Assembly: GCA_016861185.1 (NCBI GenBank)
Contig: BOKW01000005.1
Coordinates: forward strand, 186,001-250,000
Source: Betaproteobacteria bacterium
Lineage (GTDB): Bacteria > Pseudomonadota > Gammaproteobacteria > Burkholderiales > Burkholderiaceae_F
Length of the DNA: 64,000 nt
Direction of reading: 5' to 3'
The notes beneath the pieces are model-generated. The model had not been told where the DNA came from. It was given only the letters and a program-made list of their open reading frames with translations, and made no database searches. Shown in pieces: positions 1 to 10,573 of this stretch (positions are counted from its first letter, which is position 1; the number at the start of each line of letters is the position of its first letter). A program made the position numbers and the translations under genes.

Positions 1-395
1 AGCTGATCGCCGGCTACTTCACCGAATACAGCGCGATGAAGATGGGCCTGTTCATGTTCGCGGAGTTCATCGAGATCGCGATCATCGCCGCGCTGTTCAC
101 GACGCTGTTCCTCGGCGGCTACAACCTGCCGTACATGCACGACGGCGGCTTCAGCTTCCCGGGCGGCCACGAGATCCAGATGAGCCACGGCGCGGTCGTC
201 GTCACGCAGGTCGTCGTGTTCCTCGCCAAGGTCTTCCTGATGTGCAGCTTCCAGATCCTCGTGCGCTGGTCGCTGCCGCGCTTCCGCTACGACCAGGTGC
301 TGCGTTTCGCGTGGAAGTTCATGTTCCCGCTCGCGCTCGCCAACCTGACGGTGACCGCCGTCGCCGTGTGGGCTCTGCGGATGGTGAACGCATGA
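1..395 (+). CDS. nuoH: NADH-quinone oxidoreductase subunit H, 3' end (partial)
   Basis: This is the C-terminal part of the NuoH (ND1-like) membrane subunit of complex I, which sits at the junction between the peripheral arm and the membrane arm and helps form the quinone site. The reading frame is open from base 3 and carries the family signature GYFTEYSAMKMGLF followed by FAEFIEIA. Four hydrophobic segments follow, and the protein ends with a Phe-Arg-Tyr-Asp-Gln-rich loop and a last helix. The stop codon overlaps the nuoI start (ATGA at 392-395). The 5' part lies outside the window. The identification is secure because nuoIJKLMN follow in canonical order. Confidence 0.95.
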   Translation, partial: LIAGYFTEYSAMKMGLFMFAEFIEIAIIAALFTTLFLGGYNLPYMHDGGFSFPGGHEIQMSHGAVVVTQVVVFLAKVFLMCSFQILVRWSLPRFRYDQVLRFAWKFMFPLALANLTVTAVAVWALRMVNA

Positions 396-952
396 CGCAC
401 AAGCGCTACCGCCGCAAGACCTACTGGAACCAGCCGACGATGGGCTGGTGGGAGCGGCTGTACCTGCCGGAGATCCTGCGCGGGCTGGGCATCACGAGTT
501 GGGTCTTCTTTCGCAACATGGGCAAGTGGATGACCGGCCGCAAGGGCGCGCTGACCACCTACTACCCGGAGGAGCGGCGCCGCGACTATGCCAGGCACAA
601 CCGCGGCAAGCACGTGCTGACGCAGCGGCCCGACGGCAGCCCGCAGTGCATCGCGTGCAACATGTGCGCGACCGTCTGTCCGGCGAAGGTGATCGAGATC
701 GAAGCGGCCTTCGACCCCGACGATCCCGCACATCCGAAGTACCCGGCGCGCTTCGAGATCGATTACTCGCGCTGCGTGTTCTGCGGTCTGTGCGTCGAGG
801 CCTGCCCCGAGGACGCCATCCGTATGGTGCCGGAGGTGCCGAACCTGCCTTCGGGGCAGCGCATGCGCATGTGGATCGGCAAAGAAGAGCTGCTGACCTG
901 GAATCCGCAGCGCGACGTGGCGAAGCCTTATCCGCCGAAAGGTGCGGCATGA
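392..952 (+). CDS. nuoI: NADH-quinone oxidoreductase subunit I (2x[4Fe-4S] ferredoxin)
   Basis: This 186-residue subunit passes electrons through two [4Fe-4S] clusters (N6a and N6b) toward quinone at the base of the peripheral arm. Both binding motifs are intact: CIACNMCATVCP and CVFCGLCVEACPE. It is longer than the roughly 162-residue NuoI usual in betaproteobacteria. Its N-terminus is unusual, rich in Trp and Tyr (WWERLYLPEIL), and the second motif reads FCGLCVEACPEDAI rather than the FCGFCEESCPVDSI type I would expect. This suggests a divergent or second complex I lineage. The ATG at 392 was chosen because it overlaps the nuoH stop. The stop in turn overlaps the nuoJ start. Confidence 0.95.
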   Translation: MTHKRYRRKTYWNQPTMGWWERLYLPEILRGLGITSWVFFRNMGKWMTGRKGALTTYYPEERRRDYARHNRGKHVLTQRPDGSPQCIACNMCATVCPAKVIEIEAAFDPDDPAHPKYPARFEIDYSRCVFCGLCVEACPEDAIRMVPEVPNLPSGQRMRMWIGKEELLTWNPQRDVAKPYPPKGAA

Positions 953-1482
953 GCCTCATCGAAACGCTGCTCGCCAACCTCGACACGCTGCTGCTGTACG
1001 TGTTCGCGCTGTGCGCGTTCGTCGGCGCCGCGCTGATGATCGTGCTGCGGCAGCCGATGCGGGTCGCGCTCGCGCTGATCTCGACGATGATTTTCCTGGG
1101 GGGCATCTACGGCCTGCTCGGCGTGCACTTCATCGCCGCCTTCCAGGTGCTGATCTACGTCGGCGCGGTGATGGTGTTCATGGTCTACGTGATCATGCTG
1201 CTCGACGTACGCGACCCGGCGGTGCGGCGCCGCTACTCGAAGTTCCTGCTGCCGGGTCTGGCGGCGTTCGTGCTGCTGATCGGCGTGCTCGCGTACGCGG
1301 TGTGGAACGCGCTGCCGGCGGCATCGCGCACGGCGGGCAGCGAGGGCTTCGGCCTGCAGCTTTTCGCGACGACCTTCCTCAACGCGTACTGGCTGCACTT
1401 CGAGCTGACCTCGGTGCTGCTGCTGGCGGCGGTGGTCGCCGCGATCGCGGTGATCCGCGCGGGCGGGAGGCGCGATGGATAA
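949..1482 (+). CDS. nuoJ: NADH-quinone oxidoreductase subunit J
   Basis: A 177-residue ND6-like membrane subunit of complex I that belongs to the discontinuous small-subunit part of the proton-pumping arm. About five hydrophobic segments are visible, including the conserved LIYVGAVMVFMVYVIMLLD stretch, whose pi-bulge helix links quinone chemistry to proton movement. The start overlaps the nuoI stop (ATGA at 949-952). The 3' end overlaps nuoK by 8 bases, so the two are probably translationally coupled. A loop of about 20 residues before the last helix is normal for the family. Confidence 0.95.
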   Translation: MSLIETLLANLDTLLLYVFALCAFVGAALMIVLRQPMRVALALISTMIFLGGIYGLLGVHFIAAFQVLIYVGAVMVFMVYVIMLLDVRDPAVRRRYSKFLLPGLAAFVLLIGVLAYAVWNALPAASRTAGSEGFGLQLFATTFLNAYWLHFELTSVLLLAAVVAAIAVIRAGGRRDG

Positions 1483-1777
1483 GGTCCAGCTCCTGCTGAC
1501 GCTCGCGCTCGCGCTGTTCGCGCTCGGGCTGCTCGGCGTAACCGTCCGCCGCAATCTGCTCGTGATGCTGATGTGCATGGAGCTGATGCTCAACGGCGCG
1601 AACCTCGCGCTCGTCACCTTCGCGCACCAGATGGGCGAGGCGGTCGGCGCGGTGCTCGTGTTCCTGATCTTCGTCGTCGCCGCGGCGGAAATCGCGATCG
1701 CGATCCCGATCGTGCTGCTGCTCGTGCGCCGCAAGCACACGCTCGATCCGGGCGCGTATTCGGATCTGAGGGGGTAG
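1475..1777 (+). CDS. nuoK: NADH-quinone oxidoreductase subunit K
   Basis: A 100-residue, three-helix MrpC/ND4L-like subunit of the complex I membrane arm. The two buried glutamates expected in helices 2 and 3 are visible, in LMCMELMLNGANLALV and in VAAAEIAIAIPIVLLL. Its length matches the family exactly. It overlaps nuoJ by 8 bases, and only three bases separate it from nuoL, so it sits within a single operon. Confidence 0.97.
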   Translation: MDKVQLLLTLALALFALGLLGVTVRRNLLVMLMCMELMLNGANLALVTFAHQMGEAVGAVLVFLIFVVAAAEIAIAIPIVLLLVRRKHTLDPGAYSDLRG

Positions 1778-1780
1778 GCC

Positions 1781-3644
1781 ATGGGCACGCTGACCCTCAT
1801 CGTCCTTCTCCCGCTGCTCGGCTTCCTGGTGAACGGCCTGCTCGGCAACGCGCTCGGCAAGCGCTTCGTCAGCGTCGTCGGCTGCGGGTTGCCGCTCGCT
1901 TCGTTCGTGCTCGCGGTTCTTACGTTCCGCGCGCTCGAAGCCGGCGGCGCGCCGATCGTCGAGGTCGCGTACACGTGGGCGCTGGTCGGCGACACGGCGT
2001 TCGAGATCGCCTTCTACTTCGACCGGCTCGCCGCGGTGATGACGCTGATTGTCACCGGCGTCGGCTCGGTGATCCACATCTACTCGATCGGCTACATGCA
2101 CGAGGACCGGAGCTACGCGCGCTTCTTCGCATACCTGAACCTGTTCCTGTTCTTCATGCTGCTGCTGGTGCTCGGCCGCTCGATGCTGGTGCTGTTCGTC
2201 GGCTGGGAGGGCGTGGGGCTGGCCTCCTACCTGCTGATCGGCTTCTGGTACGAGGACCCGGAAAACGCGAAAGCCGGCAAGAAGGCGTTCATCACGAACC
2301 GAGTCGGCGACGCCGGCTTCCTGCTCGGCATGTTCCTGCTGTACTTCGCGCTCGGCACGCTCGACATGGATCGCATCAACGCGGCGTTCGCCTCCGGTCC
2401 GGTCGCGGTGTCGGCGAGCCTGGTCGGCGTGCTGCTTTTCATCGGCGCGTCGGGCAAGTCGGCGCAGATTCCGCTGCACGTGTGGCTGCCCGACGCGATG
2501 GCGGGCCCCACGCCGGTGTCGGCGCTGATCCACGCGGCGACGATGGTGACCGCGGGCATCTACCTCGTCGCGCGGATGTCGGGCCTGTATCTGAACGCGC
2601 CCGAGGCGTCGGCGGTCGTCGCCGCGATCGGCGCGGCGACCGCGTTCTTCGCCGCGACGATCGCGATCGCGCAGAACGACATCAAGAAGGTGCTCGCGTA
2701 CTCGACCGTCTCGCAGTTGGGTTTCATGTTCGCGGCGCTCGGCGTCGGCGCCTACGGTGTGGCGATCTTCCACGTCTTCACGCACGCGTTCTTCAAGGCG
2801 TGTCTCTTCCTCGGCGCGGGCAGCGTGATCCATGCGCTGTCCGGCGAGCAGGACATCCGCAGGATGGGCGGGCTGGCGAAGAAGATTCCGCTGACCTTCG
2901 CGACCTTCCTCGTCGCCACCGCGGCGACCGCCGGCATCCCGCCGCTGGCGGGCTTCTTCTCGAAGGACGAGATCCTGTGGTTCACGTTCGCGTCGGCGCG
3001 CGGCGGCTCGCCGCTGCTGTGGGCCGTGCTCGCGGCCACCGCGCTGATGACCGCGTTCTACATGTTCCGGCTGCTGTGGCTCGTGTTCCTCGGCCGCTCG
3101 CGCATGGCGCCCGACGTCGCGCATCACGTGCACGAATCGCCGTGGTCGATGACCGGCGTGCTGGTCGCGCTGGCGATCCTGTCGACGGCCGGCGGCTTCA
3201 TCGCGGTGCCGCACTTCCTCGAGCCGCTGCTGCCGCTGCCGGCGCTCGTCGAGTCGGCCCAACCGTTGCACAAGCCGCTGATCGCGTTGGCGATCGTCAT
3301 CGCAGCGGCCGGCATCGCGGGGGCGGCGTTCTTCTTCGGCGGCGATGCCAAGCGCGCGGCTGCGGTCGGCGAACGCTTCGCGGGCGTGCGCCGCGTGCTG
3401 GCGAACAAGTACTACGTCGACGAGCTGTACGAAGCGGTCATCGGCCGGCCGCTGCACTGGATCTCCGAGCACGTGTTCCTGCGCCTCGGCGACCGCGCGC
3501 TGATCGACGGCACGCTGCACGCGCTGGCGGCCGCGGCGCGCGGCGGCGCGGCGCTGTTCGCGCGCGTGCAGACCGGCAGCCTGCAGCTCTACGTGTTCCT
3601 CGTGCTCGCCGGGGCGGTGGCGAGCCTGCTGTGGATCTGGCGCC

Positions 3645-3652
<8 letters not shown>
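1781..3652 (+). CDS. nuoL: NADH-quinone oxidoreductase subunit L
   Basis: A 623-residue Mrp-antiporter-like proton-pumping subunit at the far end of the membrane arm. The conserved first-domain glutamate lies in LFVGWEGVGLASYLLIGFW. The pumping lysine and broken-helix region lie in SGKSAQIPLHVWLPDAMAGP, followed by HAATMVTAGIY. The second-half histidine and lysine motif is HAFFKACLFLGAGSVIHAL. The C-terminal half includes the long amphipathic lateral helix ending in LQLYVFLVLAGAVASLL. Its length is normal for the family. The 3' end overlaps nuoM by 8 bases. Confidence 0.97.
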
Positions 3653-5278
<1,626 letters not shown>

Positions 5279-5282
<4 letters not shown>

Positions 5283-6673
5283 ACTGGGCCGAAGTCGTCA
5301 CCGCGATGCTGCCCGAGCACCTGCTGCTCGCGGGCATCGTCGTGCTGATCCTGGTCGAGGTGTTCATGCCGAAACCGCGCGGCGCGCTCGGCATCGCGTT
5401 GCTGGCGGTGATCGCGGCGATGGCCGCGGCCGCCTCGCTCGGCTTCGGCGGCTACGAAGCCGCGCCGTTCGCGGGGCAGTTCTCGGTGGACCCGGCCGGG
5501 CTGCTCGCCAAGGCGGTCGTGCTGGGGCTCACGGTCCCGGTGCTGCTGCTGTCGCGCGACGATTTCGAGGACAGCCGCTTCCATCTGCTGCTGCTGTCGT
5601 CGCTGTACGGCACGCTGCTGCTGCTTTCGGCCGACAGCTTCCTGACGCTGTTCCTCGGGCTGGAGCTGATGTCGCTGCCGGTCTACGCGCTGGTGCTGCT
5701 CGCGTTCCGGCGCGACGACAGCGCCGAGGCGGCGCTGAAGTACCTCGTGCTCGGCGGCGCGGCGACCGCGACCTTCCTGATGGGCGTGGCGCTGCTGTTC
5801 GGCGCCACCGGCTCGCTCGCGCTGCCTGCGTTCGTCGAAGCGCTCGCCGCCGGCGACACGCTGTCGACCGCGGCGGTCGTGCTGATCGTCGTCGCGTTTT
5901 TCCTGAAGGCGGCGATCGTGCCGTTCCACGCGTGGGCGCCCGATGCGTACGAAGGCGCGAGCGTGCCGGTGACCGCGTACATGGCGACGATCATCAAGGC
6001 GGGCGTGCTGCTCGCGGTCGCGCGGCTGTTCGGCGCTGCCGACATCCCGCGCGGCATGGTCGAACTGCTCGCGCTGCTGCCGCTCGCGTCGATGGTGTGG
6101 GGCAACCTCGCGGCGATCCGGCAGACGAGCTTCCGCCGGATGATCGCGTATTCGTCGATCGCGCACGCCGGCTACCTGTACTTCGCCTTCCTCGGTGCGG
6201 GCGAAGGGCGCTTCCAGGCGATCGTGTTCTACCTGCTCGTCTATGGATTGATGAACCTGCTCGCCTTCGCCGCGCTGCCGCGCGGGCGTGATGACGCGGC
6301 GGGCGATGCCGCCGCGGACGAGCTCGCGAGCCTGAAAGGACTGTTCCAGCGCGCGCCCTGGGCCGCGCTTGTGCTCGCCGCCGCGATGCTGTCGCTGGCG
6401 GGCATTCCGCCGCTGCCCGGCTTCGTCGCGAAGTTCCTGATCTTCAGGAACGTCATCGAGGCCGGCTACACGCTGTACGCGATCGTGGGCCTGGTCGCGA
6501 GCTACCTCGGCATCTACTTCTATCTGCGCGTGATCCAGTACGCGTTCATGAGCGAAGCGGCCGCCGCACGGGCCGCGACGACCCGCGCGCTCGCCGCGAG
6601 CGCCGCGCTCGTCTGCGCGGCGCCTGCGTTCTTCGTCGCGGTCCTTCCCGGCTGGGTGCTCGGGAAGTTCTGA
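5279..6673 (+). CDS. nuoN: NADH-quinone oxidoreductase subunit N
   Basis: A 464-residue ND2-like antiporter subunit, the last gene of the complex I operon. The conserved lysine region reads FFLKAAIVPFHAWAPDAYEGASVP. The first-domain Glu is in FLGLELMSLPVYALVLL. The second-half pattern is IAYSSIAHAGYLYFAFLG, then LAGIPPLPGFVAKFLIF. The start overlaps the nuoM stop. After its stop there are only 45 bases before the DUF3179 gene, which has its own ECF-type promoter, so the nuo operon most likely ends here. Confidence 0.97.
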
Positions 6674-6686
6674 CGGCCGCGTCGGC

Positions 6687-6712
6687 GTAACGGCCGGCGG
6701 CGCTGCGGCGAC
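6687..6712 (+). promoter_or_regulatory. ECF-type promoter GTAACG-N16-CGAC before the DUF3179 gene
   Basis: GTAACG (6687-6692) and CGAC (6709-6712) are separated by exactly 16 bases. The arrangement matches the GTAACC-N16-CGAA promoter known for NrsF-controlled SigF of Caulobacter. Four more copies with identical spacing lie before other genes of this island. The predicted transcript start is close to the ATG at 6722, so the message may be nearly leaderless. Confidence 0.7.
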
Positions 6713-6718
6713 CAACGC

Positions 6719-7684
6719 GTGATGACTGTCCGGCCGTGGCTTCGCCGTGCGCTGGCGTCGGCCGCTTTGGCCTGCGCAGCGTGGGTTGCGCACGCGCAGC
6801 CGGGCGGCGGGTTCAACGGATTCGACGTGCGCGATGCGCTGATCCCGGTCGCGAGCATTCGCCACGGCGGCCCTCCGAAGGACGGCATCGCGGCGATCGA
6901 CCGGCCGCAGTTCGTCGCCGCCGACGCGTCCGGTCTGCGCGCCGACGACCGCGTGCTGGGGCTGGCGCTCGACGGCATCGCGAAGGCCTACCCGGTGCGC
7001 ATCCTGAACTGGCACGAGGTCGTCAACGACCGGTTCGGCGACGTGCCGGTGGCGATCACCTACTGCCCGTTGTGCGGCAGCGGCGTGGCGTTCGACGCGC
7101 GTGCGGGCGGCCGCTCGCTCAGCCTGGGCGTATCGGGGTTGCTGTACAACAGCGACGTGCTGCTGTACGACCGCCGCACCGAGTCGCTGTGGTCGCAGAT
7201 GAAGTACCAGGCGGTCAGCGGTCCGCTGAAAGGCACCGTGTTGCGGACGCTGCCGCTCGAACACACGAGCTGGGCCGACTGGCGCGCGCGCCATCCGTCG
7301 ACGCTGGTTCTTTCGACCGACACCGGTTTTGCGCGCGATTACGACCACGATCCCTACGCGGGCTACGACAGGATCCAGCGGCTGATGTTTGACGTCGACC
7401 ATCGCGACGACCGCTACCCGCTGAAGGAATGGGTGCTCGGCATCGAAGTCGCCGGCGTGCACAAGGCCTATCCGTTCAGCCTGCTGGAGCGCGCGGCCGG
7501 CGGCTGCGACGAGATCGAGGTGAAGGACACGGTCGGCGGCCGACCGGTGACGGTGCGCTTCAACCGCAGACACCGCTCCGCGCTGGCGTACGACGGGCAG
7601 CAGCGCGCGCTCGCCGGCGTGACGTCGTTCTGGTTCGCGTGGGTCGCCTTTTATCCGAAGACCGAGGTCTACCGCGCGCCTTGA
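6719..7684 (+). CDS. Exported DUF3179 domain protein
   Basis: A 321-residue protein with a clear N-terminal signal peptide (twin Arg then LASAALACAAWVAHA). Almost the whole mature part is one DUF3179 domain. The family hallmark YCPLCGSGVAFDAR is present, together with the VRILNWHEVVND and LLYNSDVLLYDRRTESLW blocks typical of the family. The function of DUF3179 proteins is not established; the CxxC pair in YCPLCG suggests metal or thiol chemistry in the periplasm. The start is GTG at 6719 or the adjacent ATG at 6722. It follows nuoN, but its own ECF-type promoter suggests control by the neighbouring sigma factors. Confidence 0.88.
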   Translation: MMTVRPWLRRALASAALACAAWVAHAQPGGGFNGFDVRDALIPVASIRHGGPPKDGIAAIDRPQFVAADASGLRADDRVLGLALDGIAKAYPVRILNWHEVVNDRFGDVPVAITYCPLCGSGVAFDARAGGRSLSLGVSGLLYNSDVLLYDRRTESLWSQMKYQAVSGPLKGTVLRTLPLEHTSWADWRARHPSTLVLSTDTGFARDYDHDPYAGYDRIQRLMFDVDHRDDRYPLKEWVLGIEVAGVHKAYPFSLLERAAGGCDEIEVKDTVGGRPVTVRFNRRHRSALAYDGQQRALAGVTSFWFAWVAFYPKTEVYRAP

Positions 7685-7897
7685 GCGCGCAGTTGCGCGG
7701 ATCGCCGCTGCTCCTGCCCGAGCATCGCGGTCGCGTCGCCGACCCGGCGCAGCGCGCGCCAGCGCCTGCGGACGGCAGGTCGCGATCGGCGCGATGCACA
7801 GCCGCTTCGTCAGGAAGCGCGCGAGCAGTCGCCCAGGATGCTCGAACAGTGCGCTCGCCATCCGGGATCCCGAAGCACGGGACCACAGAGAGCGACA

Positions 7898-8056
7898 TCA
7901 GTCCCTGCCCGGACTGCGAACCGCTGTCCGGATCAGATCCAACTGCCGCTCGACCGCGAGCACGGCTCGCACAGGCCCAGGTGGAGGCGAAGGCGGATGC
8001 GCTCGCCGAAAGCGAGCTCGCGATCCATCCGGCGCGCCACCACGCGCCGGTCCTCC
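7898..8056 (-). pseudogene. Remnant of zinc-finger anti-sigma factor (frameshifted, N-terminus lost)
   Basis: On the minus strand, residues resembling VVARRMDRELAFGERIRLRLHL then GLCEPC are followed, after a one-base frameshift, by VERQLDLIRTAVRS and a stop at 7898-7900. This matches the small zf-HC2-like anti-sigma proteins that in betaproteobacteria are usually encoded directly after the type of sigma factor found at 8629-9204. The expected start and first metal ligands are missing, and the DUF4148 gene sits between sigma gene and remnant. The rest of the gap (7685-7897 and 8057-8074) contains no gene I can support. Confidence 0.6.
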
Positions 8057-8074
8057 CGTTCAAGCGCAGCGCCG

Positions 8075-8467
8075 TCAACCGCTCGGCTTGCGCACGGAGT
8101 TCGCGAACATCTTCGCTGCCTCCCTTCCGGCGGCCGCGATGCACGCCTCCTGTTCTGCCGTCGCTGTCGGCGCGCCGGCTTCGCCGACGACGAGCACGCC
8201 GAGCCGGGCCGCCTCGAGCACCTCGGCGACGACCTCGGCCCGACTGCGCGTCGACGGCTCGATCGCGAACGCGTAACCGCGCTCGCCGACCTGCACTTCG
8301 GCGCTCGCTCGCGCCGCGGCAAGCTCCTGCCGCACCTGTTCGCGCGCCACGCTCGGCGCGTTGGCAATGCTTTCGAAGAAACGGTAATGGGCGTCGCCGA
8401 AGTCGGCAGCGGCGGGGGACGAAGCCGCGGCGAGCACGAGCGAGCCGATCAGTTTCGATGTTTGCAT
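8075..8467 (-). CDS. Small exported DUF4148-type protein
   Basis: A 130-residue protein with a signal peptide (MQTSKLIGSLVLAAASSPAAA) followed by a short charged mature part. The motif REQVRQELAAARASAEV matches the DUF4148 repeat common in small periplasmic proteins of Burkholderiales; no biochemical role is known. A longer reading frame begins at 8488, but the ATG at 8467 is preceded by a strong AAGGAG at proper spacing, so it was chosen. An ECF-type promoter (GTAACA-N16-CGAC) lies about 80 bases upstream, indicating membership in the local sigma regulon. The gene separates the sigma gene from its broken anti-sigma remnant. Confidence 0.75.
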   Translation of the reverse strand: MQTSKLIGSLVLAAASSPAAADFGDAHYRFFESIANAPSVAREQVRQELAAARASAEVQVGERGYAFAIEPSTRSRAEVVAEVLEAARLGVLVVGEAGAPTATAEQEACIAAAGREAAKMFANSVRKPSG

Positions 8468-8550
8468 CGTCGACTCCTTGGAGCGCATTCGGTTGCGCTG
8501 ACCTGCGCGCGGCCGGCAATCAGCGCGGACCGCCGCGCGCGTTTCCTTAG

Positions 8551-8576
8551 GTCGGCGGGTCGCGCCGCGTTGTTAC
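8551..8576 (-). promoter_or_regulatory. ECF-type promoter GTAACA-N16-CGAC before the DUF4148 gene
   Basis: On the minus strand, GTAACA (8576-8571) and CGAC (8554-8551) are separated by exactly 16 bases, as in the other four copies in this island. The predicted transcript start near 8544 leaves a leader of about 75 bases before the DUF4148 ATG. Confidence 0.7.
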
Positions 8577-8628
8577 GCAGGCGCGCGGGGGCGGCGCGCA
8601 AACTTCGGCCGTCGCGTCGACCGGCCGA

Positions 8629-9204
8629 TCAACCGCAGCGCTTCGGCGAGGATTTGCCGAGCCAGCGCGCCTCGATGCATTCGCGCAGGCGCATGCGCGC
8701 GCGGAACAGCATCACGTTGCAGTTGGCGCGCGTGATCCCGAGCTCGCCGCAGATCTCGGGCGTCTCGTATTCGAGCCACTCACGCATCAGAAAGGCGCGC
8801 GCGAGGTTGCCCGGCAGCGATTCGAGGCACGCCTGCAGCACGGCGAAGAACTCGCGGCTCGCCAGCGCGCTTTCCGGCTCGCCCCATGCACGCGGCGGAT
8901 GCGCGAGGCCGCCCTGCTCGTCGTACAGATCCTCGACGCCGTCGATGTCGCCCGACTCGATCCGCCCCTCGATCGACACTTCGCGCGTCTGGCGACGGAG
9001 CTGGTCGATGATCTTGTGCTTCAGAATGCCGACGACCCACGTGCGCAGCTTGGCGCGGCGCTGGAAGTTTCCCGCCTGCTCGATCGCGGCGAGGATCGTT
9101 TCCGACACGACGTCTTCGGCCCAGGCCTCGTTGCGAAGCTGCAGCCGCGCGAGCCTCAGCAGCACGGGGCGCATCTCATCGAGCGCGGCGTCGAGTTCGG
9201 TCAT
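8629..9204 (-). CDS. ECF-family RNA polymerase sigma factor (zinc-finger anti-sigma-linked type)
   Basis: A 191-residue sigma-70 family factor. Region 2 is visible as [20 protein letters not shown] and [21 protein letters not shown]. Region 4 is [18 protein letters not shown], followed by the helix-turn-helix [20 protein letters not shown] with [11 protein letters not shown]. The Asn-Cys-Asn-Val-Met pattern is typical of the subfamily normally followed by a zf-HC2 anti-sigma gene, which here survives only as a fragment at 7898-8056. The frame is open to 9291, but the ATG at 9204 fits family length and lies downstream of its GTAACG-N16-CGAA promoter. It is divergent from a second sigma gene. 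Confidence 0.88.
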   Translation of the reverse strand: MTELDAALDEMRPVLLRLARLQLRNEAWAEDVVSETILAAIEQAGNFQRRAKLRTWVVGILKHKIIDQLRRQTREVSIEGRIESGDIDGVEDLYDEQGGLAHPPRAWGEPESALASREFFAVLQACLESLPGNLARAFLMREWLEYETPEICGELGITRANCNVMLFRARMRLRECIEARWLGKSSPKRCG

Positions 9205-9261
9205 GTCGGTCCCCGATAAGGTCGTTCGCCCGAGCGCCGTGCCGGCGCCTCCAACAAGCCA

Positions 9262-9287
9262 TTCGCTGCGAAGCGCGCCGCCGTTAC
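9262..9287 (-). promoter_or_regulatory. ECF-type promoter GTAACG-N16-CGAA before the minus-strand sigma gene
   Basis: On the minus strand, GTAACG (9287-9282) and CGAA (9265-9262) are separated by exactly 16 bases. The predicted start near 9255 leaves about 50 bases before the sigma ATG at 9204. It shares a 137-base divergent region with the plus-strand copy at 9325-9350. Confidence 0.7.
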
Positions 9288-9324
9288 ACACTGCGGCACA
9301 ATCGGCACGAATTCCTTCGCGGCT

Positions 9325-9350
9325 GTAACCGAAACGCGGGCATGAACGAA
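9325..9350 (+). promoter_or_regulatory. ECF-type promoter GTAACC-N16-CGAA at the plus-strand sigma gene
   Basis: GTAACC (9325-9330) and CGAA (9347-9350) with exactly 16 bases between them is a perfect match to the SigF/NrsF-type consensus. It overlaps the two ATG codons at 9342 and 9351. If it is used, translation of the sigma factor must start further downstream, for example at TTG 9411. Confidence 0.65.
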
Positions 9351-9926
9351 ATGCGGGGTACGGAGCGTGCGCAAACCAGCGAAGACGAACGCGAGCGTCG
9401 GCTGCGCGCGTTGCTCGTCAGCGCACAGCAGGGCGACGCCGCCGCCTACCGCCGGTTCCTGACCGAATTGGCCGGGTTCCTGCGGGCGTTCCTGCGCCGG
9501 CGCATGACGCGCCTGCCGGACGACATCGAGGATCTGATACAGGAGACGCTGCTGGCGGTTCACAACAAACGGCACACGTACGACCCAGCGCAGCCGGTCA
9601 CGAAGTGGCTGCACGCGATCGCGCGCTACAAGCTGATCGATCTGCTGCGTCGGCGCAGCCGCGTCGAGCTGCTGACCGATGCGCTCGACGATGTCGACGA
9701 GCTGCTGTTCGCCGTGGACGAAGCGGCGGCGGACGTGCGCCGGGATCTGGAACAGTTGCTCGAGCAGCTTCCCGACAAGCAGCGGCTGCCGATCGTGCAC
9801 GTCAAACTGGAAGGCCGGTCGGTGCACGAGACGGCGCGCCTGACGGGGCTTTCGGAATCGGCCGTCAAGGTCGGCGTGCACCGCGGGTTGAAGGCGCTCG
9901 CGGCCATGGTTCGGAGCAAGTCATGA
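9342..9926 (+). CDS. ECF sigma factor paired with NrsF (SigF-like)
   Basis: Up to 194 residues. Region 2 is seen in [21 protein letters not shown] and [20 protein letters not shown]. Region 4 is [18 protein letters not shown], followed by the helix-turn-helix [25 protein letters not shown]. It is followed with ATGA overlap by nrsF, the usual partner of SigF-type ECF factors, which in Caulobacter respond to heavy-metal stress. Start choice is uncertain: the ATGs at 9342 and 9351 lie inside a perfect ECF promoter. A start at TTG 9411, just before the [14 protein letters not shown] block where homologues tend to begin, would give 171 residues. The promoter implies autoregulation. Confidence 0.87.
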   Translation: MNEMRGTERAQTSEDERERRLRALLVSAQQGDAAAYRRFLTELAGFLRAFLRRRMTRLPDDIEDLIQETLLAVHNKRHTYDPAQPVTKWLHAIARYKLIDLLRRRSRVELLTDALDDVDELLFAVDEAAADVRRDLEQLLEQLPDKQRLPIVHVKLEGRSVHETARLTGLSESAVKVGVHRGLKALAAMVRSKS

Positions 9927-10564
9927 AGACCGACGAACTGATCGCAATGCTCGCCAACGGGCTCGAACCGGTCGAGCGCGGCGCGCTGGCGCGCGCGTTT
10001 TCCGCGGCGCTTGCGCTCGGCTTGCCGCTTTCGACTGCCCTGATGATCGCCTTCCTCGGTTTCAATCCGTCGTTGCGCACCTACCTCGCCGAGCCGATGT
10101 TCTGGACGAAGTTCGGCTTCGGGCTCGCGCTGGCGCTCGCGTCGCTGTGGATGGCTGCGCGGCTGGCGCGGCCCGGGGCGCGCGTGTCGTCGGCCGCGCT
10201 GCTGCCGTTGGCGCCGATCGCCGGATTGTGGCTGCTGGCGGCGCCGGTGCTGGTGTCGGCGGCGCCGGCCGAGCGCGCCGCGCTGATGTGGGGCGAGACC
10301 TGGAGGACCTGCATCACGTGGATTCCGCTGCTTTCGGCACCCGTGCTCGTCGGCGCGCTGCTCGCGCTGCGCAAAATGGCGCCGACGCGACCGGCCCTGG
10401 CCGGGGCAGCCGCCGGCGCCTTGGCCGGTGGCGCGGGCGCGGCGATCTACGCGCTGCACTGCCCCGAGCTCGCCGCACCTTTCCTCGCGATCTGGTACGT
10501 CATCGGCGCGTCGATTCCGACGCTCGCCGGCGCGCTCATCGGGCGCCGCGCGTTGCGCTGGTGA
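9923..10564 (+). CDS. nrsF: NrsF-like membrane anti-sigma factor (DUF1109)
   Basis: A 213-residue protein with about six hydrophobic segments covering most of its length after a 25-residue N-terminal region, as in NrsF. NrsF proteins hold the cognate SigF at the inner membrane and release it under metal or oxidative stress through two conserved cysteines. Two cysteines occur in the expected places: in TCITWIPLL and in [10 protein letters not shown]. The ATG at 9923 overlaps the sigma stop, so the pair is translationally coupled. Identification rests on overall pattern and context, which fit closely. Confidence 0.85.
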   Translation: MKTDELIAMLANGLEPVERGALARAFSAALALGLPLSTALMIAFLGFNPSLRTYLAEPMFWTKFGFGLALALASLWMAARLARPGARVSSAALLPLAPIAGLWLLAAPVLVSAAPAERAALMWGETWRTCITWIPLLSAPVLVGALLALRKMAPTRPALAGAAAGALAGGAGAAIYALHCPELAAPFLAIWYVIGASIPTLAGALIGRRALRW

Positions 10565-10573
10565 GCCGCGCGC

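Noticed and set aside
8270..8300. GTAACC at 8272 as a sixth ECF promoter
   Set aside because: It lies inside the DUF4148 coding region and no CGAA/CGAC occurs 16 bases downstream; the same is true for GTAAC strings at 1538 and 45366.
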